Under the pieces are notes generated by a model. The model ran no database searches and was not told the DNA's origin. It saw only the letters and a program-made list of their open reading frames with translations. From assembly GCF_008297975.1 (NCBI RefSeq), contig NZ_VLNY01000005.1, positions 355,195 to 419,194 of the forward strand: a stretch of 64,000 nt of DNA. Reading direction: 5' to 3'. This stretch comes from Antrihabitans cavernicola (lineage in GTDB: Bacteria; Actinomycetota; Actinomycetes; Mycobacteriales; Mycobacteriaceae). The stretch's first letter is position 1; every line of letters starts with the position of its first letter. Positions 56,355 to 64,000 of this stretch are shown here, one piece after another. A program made the position numbers and the translations under genes.

Positions 56355-57806
56355 TCACATCGGCTGCGAGATCACAGCCTTCGACTGCTCTCGTAAGACC
56401 CGAATTGCCGCCCTGATCTGCGCTGACAGGGGGCCGGCCGAGATGGGGGCGCCGCACGACGAATCGGCGACAGCGGCAAGATTCGCCGCCAATGCGTGTG
56501 CTTTCGAACCCATGGCCGCCGCCGCCGCGGGCTCGATCCCGGCCGCGAGCAGCGCCCCGATCACACCCGCGAGGACGTCACCCGCGCCGGCAGTGGCCGC
56601 CCACGACCCACCGGCCTCGTTGACGAACACCGTGGAATCCGGCGCGGCGATCACCGTGGCGCGGCCCTTCAACAGGACCGTCACCTCCCAGTCCTGCGCG
56701 AGCGCGCGGACCGCGTCCACTCGGTCGGCGCCGGGCGGGCTGCCGGTCAGTCGCTCGAACTCGCCCGCGTGCGGTGTCAGCAGCGTGGGTGCCGTGCGTC
56801 CGCGGGCAAGATCCGGGTCGGCGGCAAGCATGGTGAGACCGTCGGCATCGACGAGGACCGGAAGGTCGGTGGCGAGGACGTCGGTGAGCGTGTCGTATGC
56901 GGTGTCGTCGGTGCCCACACCGGGCCCGATCACCCAGGCCTGCACCCGCCCGGATTCTCGAACAGATTGCGCGGCAACCACTTCGGGTGTGTGGGCCAGC
57001 ACATCCGACGCACCCGTGCCTGCATAGCGCACCATGCCCGACGTGGCCGCGACCGCCGCACCGGTGCACAACACGGCCGCACCAGGGTAAGTCGCGCTGC
57101 CTGCGCAGATCCCGACGACGCCTTGGGTGTACTTGTCGTCTGCGGGGCCCGGGACGGGCCACGATGCACCGACATCGGCGGCGTCGAATGCACTGAGCTC
57201 GGCATCACCGAGGCGTAAACCGATGGGTACCAACTCGATTCGCCCGCAGCGCGGCGCGGCCAACACATGAACGGGCTTGCGGACGCCGAACGTCACGGTC
57301 ACCGCGGCGGTTACAGCGGGCCCGTCGACGGCACCGGTATCGGGATCGACGCCGCTGGGCAGGTCGACGGCGATGATCGGAACATGCACGGCGGCAACAA
57401 GATCGGCTGCGGCGGGCCGCAGCGGTCCACGTCCGGAGATGCCGACGATTCCGTCGACGACCAGGTCGGGATCGCCGATCGTGTCGACGATCCGTCCGCC
57501 CGCGCTACGTAGCGCGGCAAGGCCTTCGACGTGTGCGCGGGCCGGATCGAGGAGAACGGCCGAGACCGCGACACCCCGGCGGCGCAACATCGACCCCGCC
57601 CACAGCGCGTCGCCGCCGTTGTCACCGGAACCCACCAGCAGCGTCACGCCACGACCGACGACACCACCGGTGCGCTCACGCAGTTCGGCAGCAACCACCG
57701 TTGCGAGGCCGTAAGCCGCGCGTTGCATCGGGACACCGTGGGGCAACGCTGCGATCAGCGCCGCTTCCGCGGCGCGGACTTGATCGGATGTGTAGTAGCT
57801 GCGCAT
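56355..57806 (-). CDS. nnrD: bifunctional NAD(P)H-hydrate epimerase/dehydratase
   Basis: 483 aa. The YjeF_N epimerase domain (about 1-215; YYTSDQVRAAEAAL, LLVGSGDNGGDAL, DLVVDGIVGISGRG, VDLPSGVDPDTG) repairs the R-epimer. The ribokinase-like dehydratase domain (about 225-483; VGICAGSATYPGAAVLC, VIGPGVGTDD, LTPHAGEFERL, ATAGAGDVLAGVIGALL) converts NAD(P)H hydrate back using ADP or ATP. Both sets of motifs are intact. Heads the nnrD-alr-hydrolase unit; divergent from the second cupredoxin gene. Confidence 0.94.
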   Translation of the reverse strand: MRSYYTSDQVRAAEAALIAALPHGVPMQRAAYGLATVVAAELRERTGGVVGRGVTLLVGSGDNGGDALWAGSMLRRRGVAVSAVLLDPARAHVEGLAALRSAGGRIVDTIGDPDLVVDGIVGISGRGPLRPAAADLVAAVHVPIIAVDLPSGVDPDTGAVDGPAVTAAVTVTFGVRKPVHVLAAPRCGRIELVPIGLRLGDAELSAFDAADVGASWPVPGPADDKYTQGVVGICAGSATYPGAAVLCTGAAVAATSGMVRYAGTGASDVLAHTPEVVAAQSVRESGRVQAWVIGPGVGTDDTAYDTLTDVLATDLPVLVDADGLTMLAADPDLARGRTAPTLLTPHAGEFERLTGSPPGADRVDAVRALAQDWEVTVLLKGRATVIAAPDSTVFVNEAGGSWAATAGAGDVLAGVIGALLAAGIEPAAAAAMGSKAHALAANLAAVADSSCGAPISAGPLSAQIRAAIRVLREQSKAVISQPM

Positions 57807-57867
57807 CGCTTCCTACCCTCCTGGCAGACCCCCGCACGACCGATGGCGAAAGACTACGCTGTGCGCC

Positions 57868-58299
57868 ATGACCACACCCGCGCGTGCAAGATCGACTCAT
57901 TTCGGCCGAACCCGACTGGTCGTTGCGGGAATCGCTGTGGCTGCGGCACTTTCGGCGTGCGGGTCCAGCGACTCGTCCGGCGTCGCCGCCATCTCGACGA
58001 CACCCGCGCCCGGCGCGCCGACCACCGCACAGGTACAGAGCGGCGATGTAGCGGTGAAGGTCAAGGGCATGGCTTTCACGCCCGCAACCATCACGGTGAC
58101 AGCCGGAACCAAGGTCACCTGGACCTTCGACGACGGCGGTATCCCGCACACCGTGACCGGACTGAAGGACGCCGCAATGGGCATCAACAGCCCGATCCTC
58201 AAGGAAGGCGACTACAGCTACACCTTCGACAAGCCAGGCACCTACAACTACATCTGCAGCATCCACCCGGACATGAAGGGCACCGTCACAGTGCGCTGA
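57868..58299 (+). CDS. cupredoxin lipoprotein
   Basis: 143 aa. Lipobox LSAC. Plastocyanin-like domain VAVKVKGMAFTPATITVTAGTKVTWTFDDGGIPHTVTG with copper ligands His (IPHT), Cys (NYICS), His (SIHPDM) and Met. The domain is closely similar to the accessory-block cupredoxin (VNIDDFAFAPASLTVPVGTTVTWTN; YICSIHP) but lacks its Met-rich linker and promoter motif. A terminator follows. Confidence 0.9.
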   Translation: MTTPARARSTHFGRTRLVVAGIAVAAALSACGSSDSSGVAAISTTPAPGAPTTAQVQSGDVAVKVKGMAFTPATITVTAGTKVTWTFDDGGIPHTVTGLKDAAMGINSPILKEGDYSYTFDKPGTYNYICSIHPDMKGTVTVR

Positions 58300-58301
58300 T
58301 G

Positions 58302-58351
58302 CGCAGGTGAGCGTTTAGTTGGTCCAGAGACCAACAAACCACTCACCTGCG
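58302..58351. terminator. bidirectional terminator between cupredoxin and glmS
   Basis: Long interrupted hairpin: CGCAGGTGAG (58302-58311) with its complement (58342-58351), then GTTT/AAAC and GTTGGTC/GACCAAC around loop CAGA. Located between convergent genes. Confidence 0.85.
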
Positions 58352-58362
58352 GCGAAGCCGCC

Positions 58363-60225
58363 CTATTCGACCGTGACCGACTTCGCCAAGTTGCGCGGCT
58401 TGTCCACGTCGTAGCCTCTGGCCTGCGCAATCTCCGCCGCGAAGATCTGCAGCGGCACCGTCGAGAGCAGCGGCTGAAGCAGAGTCGGCGCTGCCGGTAT
58501 CTCGATCAGATCGTCCGCGAACGGCCGCACCGTGTCATCGCCCTCCTCGGCGATCACGATGGTGCGGGCACCACGAGCCTGAATCTCGCGAATGTTGCTG
58601 AGCAGCTTCGAATGCAGCATCGCGCGGCCCTTCGGCGACGGCATCACCACGATCACCGGCAAACCGTCCTCGATCAGCGCGATCGGACCGTGCTTCAGCT
58701 CCCCCGCCGCAAAGCCCTCGGCGTGCATGTACGCCAGTTCCTTGAGCTTCAGCGCGCCCTCGAGCGCGACCGGGTAGCCGACATGGCGACCCAGGAACAA
58801 CACCGTGGACGACTGTGCGAGGTCACGCGCGATCGCGCGTACTGCGGGAGCCGTCTCCAACACCCGCTGCACCAGCGCGGGCATCGACTCGAGGTCCGAG
58901 AACTCGTGTGCCACCTCGTCCGGGTACTTGGTGCCGCGTGCCTGCGCCAACGCCAGCCCGACCAGGTAGTTGGCCGTCACCTGGGCGAGGAACGCCTTGG
59001 TGGACGCGACGCCGATCTCCGGTCCCGCCCGGGTGTAGAGGACGGCGTCGGCTTCGCGCGGAATCTGCGAGCCGTTGGTGTTGCAGACTGCGAGCACGCG
59101 CGCCTTCTGGTCTTTTGCGTGCCGAACAGCCTCGAGGGTGTCCGCCGTTTCGCCCGACTGCGAGATCGCGACCACCAGCGTCGACCGGTCCAACACCGGG
59201 TCGCGGTAGCGGAACTCACTGGCCAGCTCCACCTCGACAGGCAGCCGGGTCCAGTGCTCGATCGCGTACTTGGCGAGCAGGCCGGAGTGATAGGCGCTGC
59301 CGCAGGCGACGACGAACACCTTGTCGACGTCGCGAAGGTCCTGTTCGGAGAGCCGCTGTTCGTCGAGCACGATCTTGCCGTCGGCGAAATGCCCGAGCAG
59401 CGTATCGGCGACCGCTTGCGGCTGCTCTTCGATCTCCTTGAGCATGAAGTAGTCGTGGCCACCCTTTTCGGCGGCGGCGAGGTCCCAATCGATAGTGAAG
59501 GGACGACCGGGAGCGTCGGTGCCGTCGAAGTGCATGATCTTGTGGCCCTCGGCGGTGATCACCACCACCTGGTCCTGACCGAGTTCGACGGCGTTGCGGG
59601 TGTGCTCGATGAATGCGGCGACGTCCGAGCCCAGGAAGGTCTCACCGCGACCGACGCCGATCACCAGCGGCGTGGACCGGCGTGCAGCCACGATGGTGTC
59701 CGGATGATCGGAATGCGTGAAGACCAGCGTGAACGCACCCTCGAGGCGGTTCAGCACCTTCAGGGCGCTCGCCACGAAGTCACCCTTGGTGTCGCCCGCG
59801 GCATAGGCGCGCGAGACCAGGTGCACGGCAGCTTCGGTGTCGGTATCGCTGTGGAACTCGACGCCTGCGTGCTCCAACTCGGCGCGCAACGGCGCGAAAT
59901 TCTCGATGATGCCGTTGTGAACGACCGCGATCTTGCCCGTGACGTCCAGGTGCGGGTGTGCGTTGCGGTCGGTAGGTCGGCCGTGGGTTGCCCACCGGGT
60001 GTGACCCATTCCGGTGGAACCGACGAAGCGTTCGGTGCCGGTTTCTTCGAGTTCGGCCTCCAGATTCGCCAGCCGACCTGCCTTACGTTCGACAGCGAGC
60101 CCGCCCTCACCGTCGAGAATCGCGATGCCAGCGGAGTCGTACCCGCGGTACTCCATTCGGCGCAGCGCTTCGACCACGACGCCGAGAGCCTCGCGATGGC
60201 CGACGTAACCAACGATTCCACACAT
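58363..60225 (-). CDS. glmS: glutamine-fructose-6-phosphate aminotransferase (isomerising)
   Basis: 620 aa. Makes glucosamine-6-phosphate for cell wall synthesis. Class II glutaminase with N-terminal Cys (MCGIVGYVGHREAL), then two SIS domains (VVACGSAYHSGLLAKYAIEHW; VVAISQSGETADTL; LGRHVGYPVALEGALKLKELAYMHAEGFAAGELKHGPIALI) and the end PRNLAKSVTVE. The start is fixed because the Cys must be residue 2 after Met removal. No glmS ribozyme-like region is apparent upstream. Confidence 0.97.
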   Translation of the reverse strand: MCGIVGYVGHREALGVVVEALRRMEYRGYDSAGIAILDGEGGLAVERKAGRLANLEAELEETGTERFVGSTGMGHTRWATHGRPTDRNAHPHLDVTGKIAVVHNGIIENFAPLRAELEHAGVEFHSDTDTEAAVHLVSRAYAAGDTKGDFVASALKVLNRLEGAFTLVFTHSDHPDTIVAARRSTPLVIGVGRGETFLGSDVAAFIEHTRNAVELGQDQVVVITAEGHKIMHFDGTDAPGRPFTIDWDLAAAEKGGHDYFMLKEIEEQPQAVADTLLGHFADGKIVLDEQRLSEQDLRDVDKVFVVACGSAYHSGLLAKYAIEHWTRLPVEVELASEFRYRDPVLDRSTLVVAISQSGETADTLEAVRHAKDQKARVLAVCNTNGSQIPREADAVLYTRAGPEIGVASTKAFLAQVTANYLVGLALAQARGTKYPDEVAHEFSDLESMPALVQRVLETAPAVRAIARDLAQSSTVLFLGRHVGYPVALEGALKLKELAYMHAEGFAAGELKHGPIALIEDGLPVIVVMPSPKGRAMLHSKLLSNIREIQARGARTIVIAEEGDDTVRPFADDLIEIPAAPTLLQPLLSTVPLQIFAAEIAQARGYDVDKPRNLAKSVTVE

Positions 60226-60323
60226 GGTTGAAGAGAATACGTGGGTCGGCGGCAACATCGAACCGCGCGAGCGCGACGCCACAATGCCGGTGGCTGTTTC
60301 CCTTATCGGATAACGTCATCGTC

Positions 60324-61184
60324 GTGTCGGATTCTGTGAAGTCTCTTATGACCGAACTCGCCAATCGCGGACCGCACCGCGTGTTGCGTGGCGACCTCGC
60401 CTTCGCAGGTCAACCCGGTGCCGTCTATACGCCGGCGGAGGGATTCAGCCTGCCCGGAGTGGCCTTCGGCCACGGTTGGATGGCGAACGTCGACCACTAC
60501 CGCGCACTGTTGGAGCACCTCGCGTCCTGGGGCATCGTCGTTGCCGCGCCCAACAGCGAGCGCGGACCCGTTCCCTCGCACCTCGGCCTTGCCACCGACC
60601 TCCTGACCGCCCTCGACATCTGCACAGGTGTCCGTCTCGGCCTAGGCCAGATCAGCGTGAATCCTGCTCGACTCGGGCTGGTCGGGCACGGTATGGGAGC
60701 GGGTGCGGCTGTCATCGCGGCATCGCAGCGCCCTGCCATCGCCGCCGTTGCAGCGCTTTTCCCCGCCCCGACCGCGCCCACGGCCGAGTCGTGCGCGCCT
60801 ACCATCACAGTCCCTGGACTGATCCTCGCGGGCGCGACAGACATCGACGCCATCGATTCCAACGCCACGTCATTGGCGACGGCGTGGGGTGGCACCGCCG
60901 TCCTGCGATCGATCGACAAGGCCAGCGGGCCTGGACTTGCCGAAGGTCGACGTGTTCTGAGCACGCTCGGCGCGGGTAAGGCCGAGCCCAAGACGCAGAA
61001 GACCGTGCGGGCATTGCTCACCGGTTTCCTGCTCGCCACTCTGACCGACGACAAGCGGTACGCCAGCTTCGTCGAAGCGGATGCGGCGATCCCGAAGACG
61101 CAGATCGTTGACCCGAACGCCGTCGTGGAACCGCCGAAGAAGAAGTCACCCGTCGGTCAGATCAGCCAACTCTTGGGTCGATAG
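60324..61184 (+). CDS. alpha/beta-hydrolase-fold protein with Gly in place of nucleophile Ser
   Basis: 286 aa, resembling actinobacterial dienelactone-hydrolase/PET-hydrolase-like proteins. GVAFGHGWMANVDHYRALLEHLASWGIVVAAPNSE is the first conserved block. The expected nucleophile elbow GHSMGGG reads LVGHGMGAGAAV, so Ser is Gly. VPGLILAGATDIDAI is the acid region. It has no signal peptide and may be non-catalytic. GTG at 60324 or ATG at 60348 are possible starts. Divergent from glmS; its end overlaps the convergent helical-protein gene by 28 bases. Confidence 0.8.
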   Translation: MSDSVKSLMTELANRGPHRVLRGDLAFAGQPGAVYTPAEGFSLPGVAFGHGWMANVDHYRALLEHLASWGIVVAAPNSERGPVPSHLGLATDLLTALDICTGVRLGLGQISVNPARLGLVGHGMGAGAAVIAASQRPAIAAVAALFPAPTAPTAESCAPTITVPGLILAGATDIDAIDSNATSLATAWGGTAVLRSIDKASGPGLAEGRRVLSTLGAGKAEPKTQKTVRALLTGFLLATLTDDKRYASFVEADAAIPKTQIVDPNAVVEPPKKKSPVGQISQLLGR

Positions 61185-61393
61185 AACGTCTCGGCTTCTT
61201 CGTCGGGGTCTTTTTCCTCGGGGTCGGCGGCCTGCGTAATCGGCTCGGCAGGAGGTTCGGCGCGCGCCTCGGCAGCGAGTTCCGCCGATCTGGCAGCTAG
61301 CCGTGCTTTGGCAGCGGCCAGCCGGTCGTCGAGGCGATCCGTATTCGCACGGTGATCGGCTGCGATGCGCTCGATTTCGTCTTTCCAGCTCAT
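61157..61393 (-). CDS. small coiled-coil protein of the type VII-like operon
   Basis: 78 aa. MSWKDEIERIAADHRANTDRLDDRLAAAKARLAARSAELAAEAR is a single long helix; an acidic Pro-rich tail ends in FYRPKSWLI. No signal peptide. Starts one base after the previous gene and is the last gene of the operon; its 3' end runs into the hydrolase gene on the other strand. Function unknown, possibly a chaperone or partner for the two upstream proteins. Confidence 0.75.
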   Translation of the reverse strand: MSWKDEIERIAADHRANTDRLDDRLAAAKARLAARSAELAAEARAEPPAEPITQAADPEEKDPDEEAETFYRPKSWLI

Positions 61394-61394
61394 G

Positions 61395-62759
61395 TCACAG
61401 CGGTCCGGCCTCGGCGAGTTCTGCCCCGGTCTCCGGCGGATCGGTCTCGTCGGGACCTGCTTCTGCTAGCACGCCGTCACCTGATCGATTCGATTTGGGA
61501 GCCGAACGCAGTGCGGGTGTCGCCATACCGGCGTCGGGCTGTAGGTCGGCGGGCGGTTCGTCGTCAGGCGGCGTCGACGGCTGAACTTGTTCGCAGGTGG
61601 AATCGGCGAGTTCATGCGGCGCGGGAGCCGGCTCTAGGGCCGGGGCCGCGGGTTCCGGGTCTACAGCTTCCGGGGTCGCGTCGATTCCGTCGATCACCGG
61701 CGTGCCATCCGAGCCGACGGCCAGCTCGAACGACCGAACCCCGCCGGCAGAGTCACCCACCTGCAAGGTGAGATCCGAATCGGGCTGTTGCTCGATTCGG
61801 AGGTGATGCCCGTTCACATCGAAGTCCGATTGTTGTTGCACGGCAGCCTGATCCGTGTCCGGCGCCGGCTGATCCTCGACCAGCGGCTGCAATCGCTCCA
61901 GTAATCCGTCGACGGCATCGCTCGCCGCACCGACGACGGCGTTGCCCAGCAGGGTCGCGACCTTCGCGACGCCATCGACCAGATGGCCGACCTTGTCGAG
62001 GTCGAATTGCGGACTCGCGTCGTGCGGCGCCGTGGTGCCGGGGTTCGGTGCAGGCTGGTCACCGACGGCGGCCATCGAGCCGGTGAGTTGGCTGTACACG
62101 TCGCGCACCGCACGATCGGCGGCGGTGCACATCTCTTCGAAATGCGTCAGGTGCTCCTGGACGTGCGGGACGAAGACTTCGGCCAACCAGGTCGCGCAAC
62201 GCTGCGCCACCTGCTCCGGCGTCGGGAGACCTGCCAGATCGGGAAAGATGTCGCTCAGGTCGTCGATGCGAAATTGCGCGCCGTCGATGATCTTGTCGAT
62301 GTCGACGCCGGTCTTGCCGTCGACTTCGGGACTGTACGAGCCGACCGCGCGCGCCTTGTCGTCGATCACCGATCGCAGCGAGCGTACCGACTCGCCCATC
62401 GCATCGTGTGCGGATGCGATGCCGTCCTGGTGCTGCCGGTCGCGATCGACGTTGTCGTGCAACGACTTACGCGCTGCGTCGCCGCCGAGACCCGACCACG
62501 CCGGTTCCAGCGATCGCACGCGGGCCTGCTGCTCCGACCATTGCTCACTCGCGATTGCCAGTGAGCGACCGAGTGTCTCGACGTCGGCGGCCAATGCCGC
62601 GAGGTCGAGGCCTCGTTGCTGGTCGTAGCGGGCGCGCAGTTGCTCGGGATCGGTGTTCACGTCAGCGATCCGAGCGGCGCGCGGCAGGAACTCGTCGAAG
62701 TACCAGAGGCCGCGAGCCCCGGAATCGAGGAGGGCGTCCACCGACGCCGACTCGTTCAC
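61395..62759 (-). CDS. large helical protein with WXG100-like region, possible type VII secretion substrate
   Basis: 454 aa. Residues 20-190 are helical, with a WXG-like turn (SLEPAWSGLGGDAARKSLHDN) inside long helices (DLAALAADVETLGRSLAIASEQWSEQQARV), the arrangement of WXG100/LXG proteins. A second helical part (about 190-300; LAEVFVPHVQEHLTHFEEMCTAADRAVRDVYSQLTGSM) and a C-terminal acidic Pro-rich tail of about 120 residues follow. No signal peptide, consistent with type VII export. GTG at 62759 overlaps the upstream stop (GTGA). Confidence 0.75.
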   Translation of the reverse strand: MNESASVDALLDSGARGLWYFDEFLPRAARIADVNTDPEQLRARYDQQRGLDLAALAADVETLGRSLAIASEQWSEQQARVRSLEPAWSGLGGDAARKSLHDNVDRDRQHQDGIASAHDAMGESVRSLRSVIDDKARAVGSYSPEVDGKTGVDIDKIIDGAQFRIDDLSDIFPDLAGLPTPEQVAQRCATWLAEVFVPHVQEHLTHFEEMCTAADRAVRDVYSQLTGSMAAVGDQPAPNPGTTAPHDASPQFDLDKVGHLVDGVAKVATLLGNAVVGAASDAVDGLLERLQPLVEDQPAPDTDQAAVQQQSDFDVNGHHLRIEQQPDSDLTLQVGDSAGGVRSFELAVGSDGTPVIDGIDATPEAVDPEPAAPALEPAPAPHELADSTCEQVQPSTPPDDEPPADLQPDAGMATPALRSAPKSNRSGDGVLAEAGPDETDPPETGAELAEAGPL

Positions 62760-63058
62760 AGGACCTGACCCAATGCGTCGGACGATGCGCGATCTTGCAC
62801 CGTGTAGCCGTCGACCGTCGCGTGCAACGCCGCGGCTGCCGCCGATCCACTGTTCGCCGACGCGGTCAGCACGCTGCCCAACGAGGCCAGCCCGGACTGC
62901 ACCGCATGTCCGTGCTCCGCGTAGTCCCGGCCTGCGCAGTGCGATCCGAACTCGCCCTCCCCGACCGATCGTCCGCACTCCGCAACCACCCCCGACGACG
63001 CGTCCAGCGCGCCGGCCACGGCACGTACCGCAGCCGGATCTATCGCGAATTCACTCAC
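62756..63058 (-). CDS. WXG100/DUF2580-like small helical protein
   Basis: 100 aa. FAIDPAAVRAVAGALDASSGVVAE is a typical DUF2580 (EspC-like) beginning; GDYAEHG-type turn (GRDYAEHGHAVQSGLASLGSVLTASANSGSAAAAALHATVDGYTVQD) completes a helical hairpin. GTG at 63058 follows GGAGCGG; ATG 63112 overlaps the MerR stop (ATGA) and is an alternative. Probable export partner of the next gene's product. Confidence 0.78.
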   Translation of the reverse strand: MSEFAIDPAAVRAVAGALDASSGVVAECGRSVGEGEFGSHCAGRDYAEHGHAVQSGLASLGSVLTASANSGSAAAAALHATVDGYTVQDRASSDALGQVL

Positions 63059-63108
63059 GTCGCCCGCTCCCCGCTGTTGTCGATGCTCCTTGTTGTCGCT
63101 CGTTGTTG

Positions 63109-63837
63109 TCATTGACGCACGCGAGTCGCTGTCGGTTCCCTCGCGGCGAGAACGGCATGCAAGGCTGCGGCACCGTCGAGGAGTGCGAACGAGCGATCGG
63201 CGATGTTCACACCGCGCGCGGCGAGCCCGAGGTGCAGATCGGCGGAGCGGTGCAATTGCGGCATCAGTGCACGGAGAGTGCCGATCCGGTAGCCGGCTTT
63301 GCGTAGCTGGTGCACGATCCGGGCATCGCGAACCTGATCCGGCACGTACCGCCGGGTGCCGTTCGCGTCGCGGTGCGCCACGACCAGCCCTTCCGCTTCC
63401 CAGTGCCGCAGGGTGGACGCTCGCACGCCGAGGGCATCGGCGAGTTCGGAGATGCTCATCGCATCGTCAGGGCGGACATCGCCTATCGACTCGGTGGCGA
63501 TCAGACCGGCAGCTGCCTGTGCGAGCTCGAGTTCGGTGCGCTCCTCGTGGAGTCGGGCGTGCGCAGCGTCGAGCAGAGCAAGCACCTGCGACGTCGAATC
63601 GGTATGCGCAGCACGCACGATGCGCTTGGCTTCGACGGGCCCCGCGCCGGCAGCCAATGCTCGATACGCCTGCGCGGAGCGAACGTGGATCGCGCAGTAG
63701 ATGCGATAGCCCGATACGGTGCGCGACGCAGGCGGCAACACCCCGTCCTCTTCGAGATTGCGAACCTGCTGGACGGAGTATCCGGATCGGCGTGCCACAT
63801 CGACCGTACGCAGATTCGTCGATTCGAGACTTTGCAC
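63109..63837 (-). CDS. MerR-family regulator with two MerR helix-turn-helix domains
   Basis: About 242 aa. First MerR head: RTVDVARRSGYSVQQVRNLEEDGVLPPASRTVSGYRIY (about 9-47). Second: SISELADALGVRASTLRHWEAEGLVVAHRDANGTRRYVPDQVRDARIVHQLRKAGYRIGTLRALM (about 130-195). Between them is a helical region of about 80 residues. MerR proteins normally have one head and dimerise; a tandem form can bind as a pseudo-dimer. No metal-binding Cys set is visible. GTG 63837 is preferred; GTG/ATG up to 63879 is possible. The stop overlaps the DUF2580-like frame, so it may control its own operon. Confidence 0.85.
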   Translation of the reverse strand: MQSLESTNLRTVDVARRSGYSVQQVRNLEEDGVLPPASRTVSGYRIYCAIHVRSAQAYRALAAGAGPVEAKRIVRAAHTDSTSQVLALLDAAHARLHEERTELELAQAAAGLIATESIGDVRPDDAMSISELADALGVRASTLRHWEAEGLVVAHRDANGTRRYVPDQVRDARIVHQLRKAGYRIGTLRALMPQLHRSADLHLGLAARGVNIADRSFALLDGAAALHAVLAAREPTATRVRQ

Positions 63838-63941
63838 CCGGTAATTCCAGCATGAGTGCGTCGAAGTCTCCACATGCACTCAGACGAAACTGAACGCGAG
63901 GTGACAACCCAGCTTGTTGGACGTGATCCGGTCCCGGAATG

Positions 63942-64000
63942 TCAGGCCGCGGGGCTGATCTCGACGTGGTAGCCGAGCTCTTCGAGCTGCCGTTGTAACA
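63942..64000 (-). CDS. C-terminal end of a gene running out of the window
   Basis: Only the last 18 codons are present, reading LQRQLEELGYHVEISPAA and a TGA stop at 63942-63944. The pattern of a charged helix followed by a short beta strand recalls the end of some transposases (IS110 group), but 18 residues are not enough to assign it. It lies about 100 bases upstream of the double-MerR gene on the same strand. Confidence 0.5.
   Translation of the reverse strand, partial: LQRQLEELGYHVEISPAA

Noticed and set aside
63942..64000. Firm call of an IS110-type transposase end at the right edge
   Set aside because: Only 18 residues are available; similarity is by memory and not decisive.

Overview
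The window is high-GC, almost fully coding actinobacterial DNA with many 1-8 bp start/stop overlaps. Gene order points to the Mycobacteriales, most likely Nocardiaceae (Rhodococcus-like). Several blocks follow the order known from Mycobacterium tuberculosis: metY-metX; folD with a DUF3017 gene; choD-guaB3-guaB2, the DUF5319 gene, rsdA-sigD, the Rv3415c-like gene and whiB3; groES-groEL1; tsaE-tsaB-rimI-tsaD; alr, nnrD and glmS. No rRNA, tRNA, CRISPR array or complete insertion sequence was seen. The species cannot be fixed from sequence reading alone.

Layout. 0-5 kb: methionine synthesis, folate metabolism, a pentapeptide-repeat protein and a tRNA methyltransferase. 5-9.3 kb: a DUF4349 lipoprotein and SOS-controlled dnaE2. 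9.4-13.2 kb: a four-gene envelope operon of unknown function whose first and third genes encode paralogous exported proteins. 13.2-14.7 kb: a retron-type reverse transcriptase preceded by about 250 noncoding bases rich in hairpins. 14.7-31 kb: a frameshifted DUF222/HNH gene, assorted hydrolases and regulators, imuA'-imuB with their own LexA box, a Ser/Thr kinase, an HxlR/DoxX pair, a PspC-type two-component system with repeated palindromes in its divergent promoter, and guaA. 31-39.8 kb: choD, guaB3, guaB2, DUF5319, rsdA-sigD and whiB3. 39.9-42.4 kb: a fasciclin lipoprotein directly followed by sigK-rskA. 42.4-49.1 kb: groES-groEL1 with a CIRCE element, a divergent membrane-anchored Hsp70-like protein, and the t6A genes tsaD-rimI-tsaB-tsaE.

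49.2-54.1 kb is an accessory block lying between tsaE and the alr neighbourhood. It encodes an ECF sigma factor, a Tat-anchored Rieske protein with a cytoplasmic N-terminal domain, a Met-rich cupredoxin lipoprotein, a Tat-exported metallophosphoesterase, a four-helix membrane protein, a TatA-type protein and small exported proteins. Four copies of one promoter-like motif (GTAAC-N6-CGCTATC) precede its transcription units, so the block looks like a self-contained envelope redox or copper regulon. It is the best candidate here for an undescribed system; the retron-like locus is second.

54.1-64 kb: an alpha/beta hydrolase, alr, nnrD, a second cupredoxin lipoprotein, glmS, a hydrolase-fold protein without its nucleophile, and an operon joining a double-MerR regulator to two type VII secretion-like helical proteins. 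The window ends inside a minus-strand gene.

Coordinates and starts were derived by reading the sequence, ribosome binding sites and overlaps. No database search was run, so family assignments rest on recognised motifs, length and gene order.
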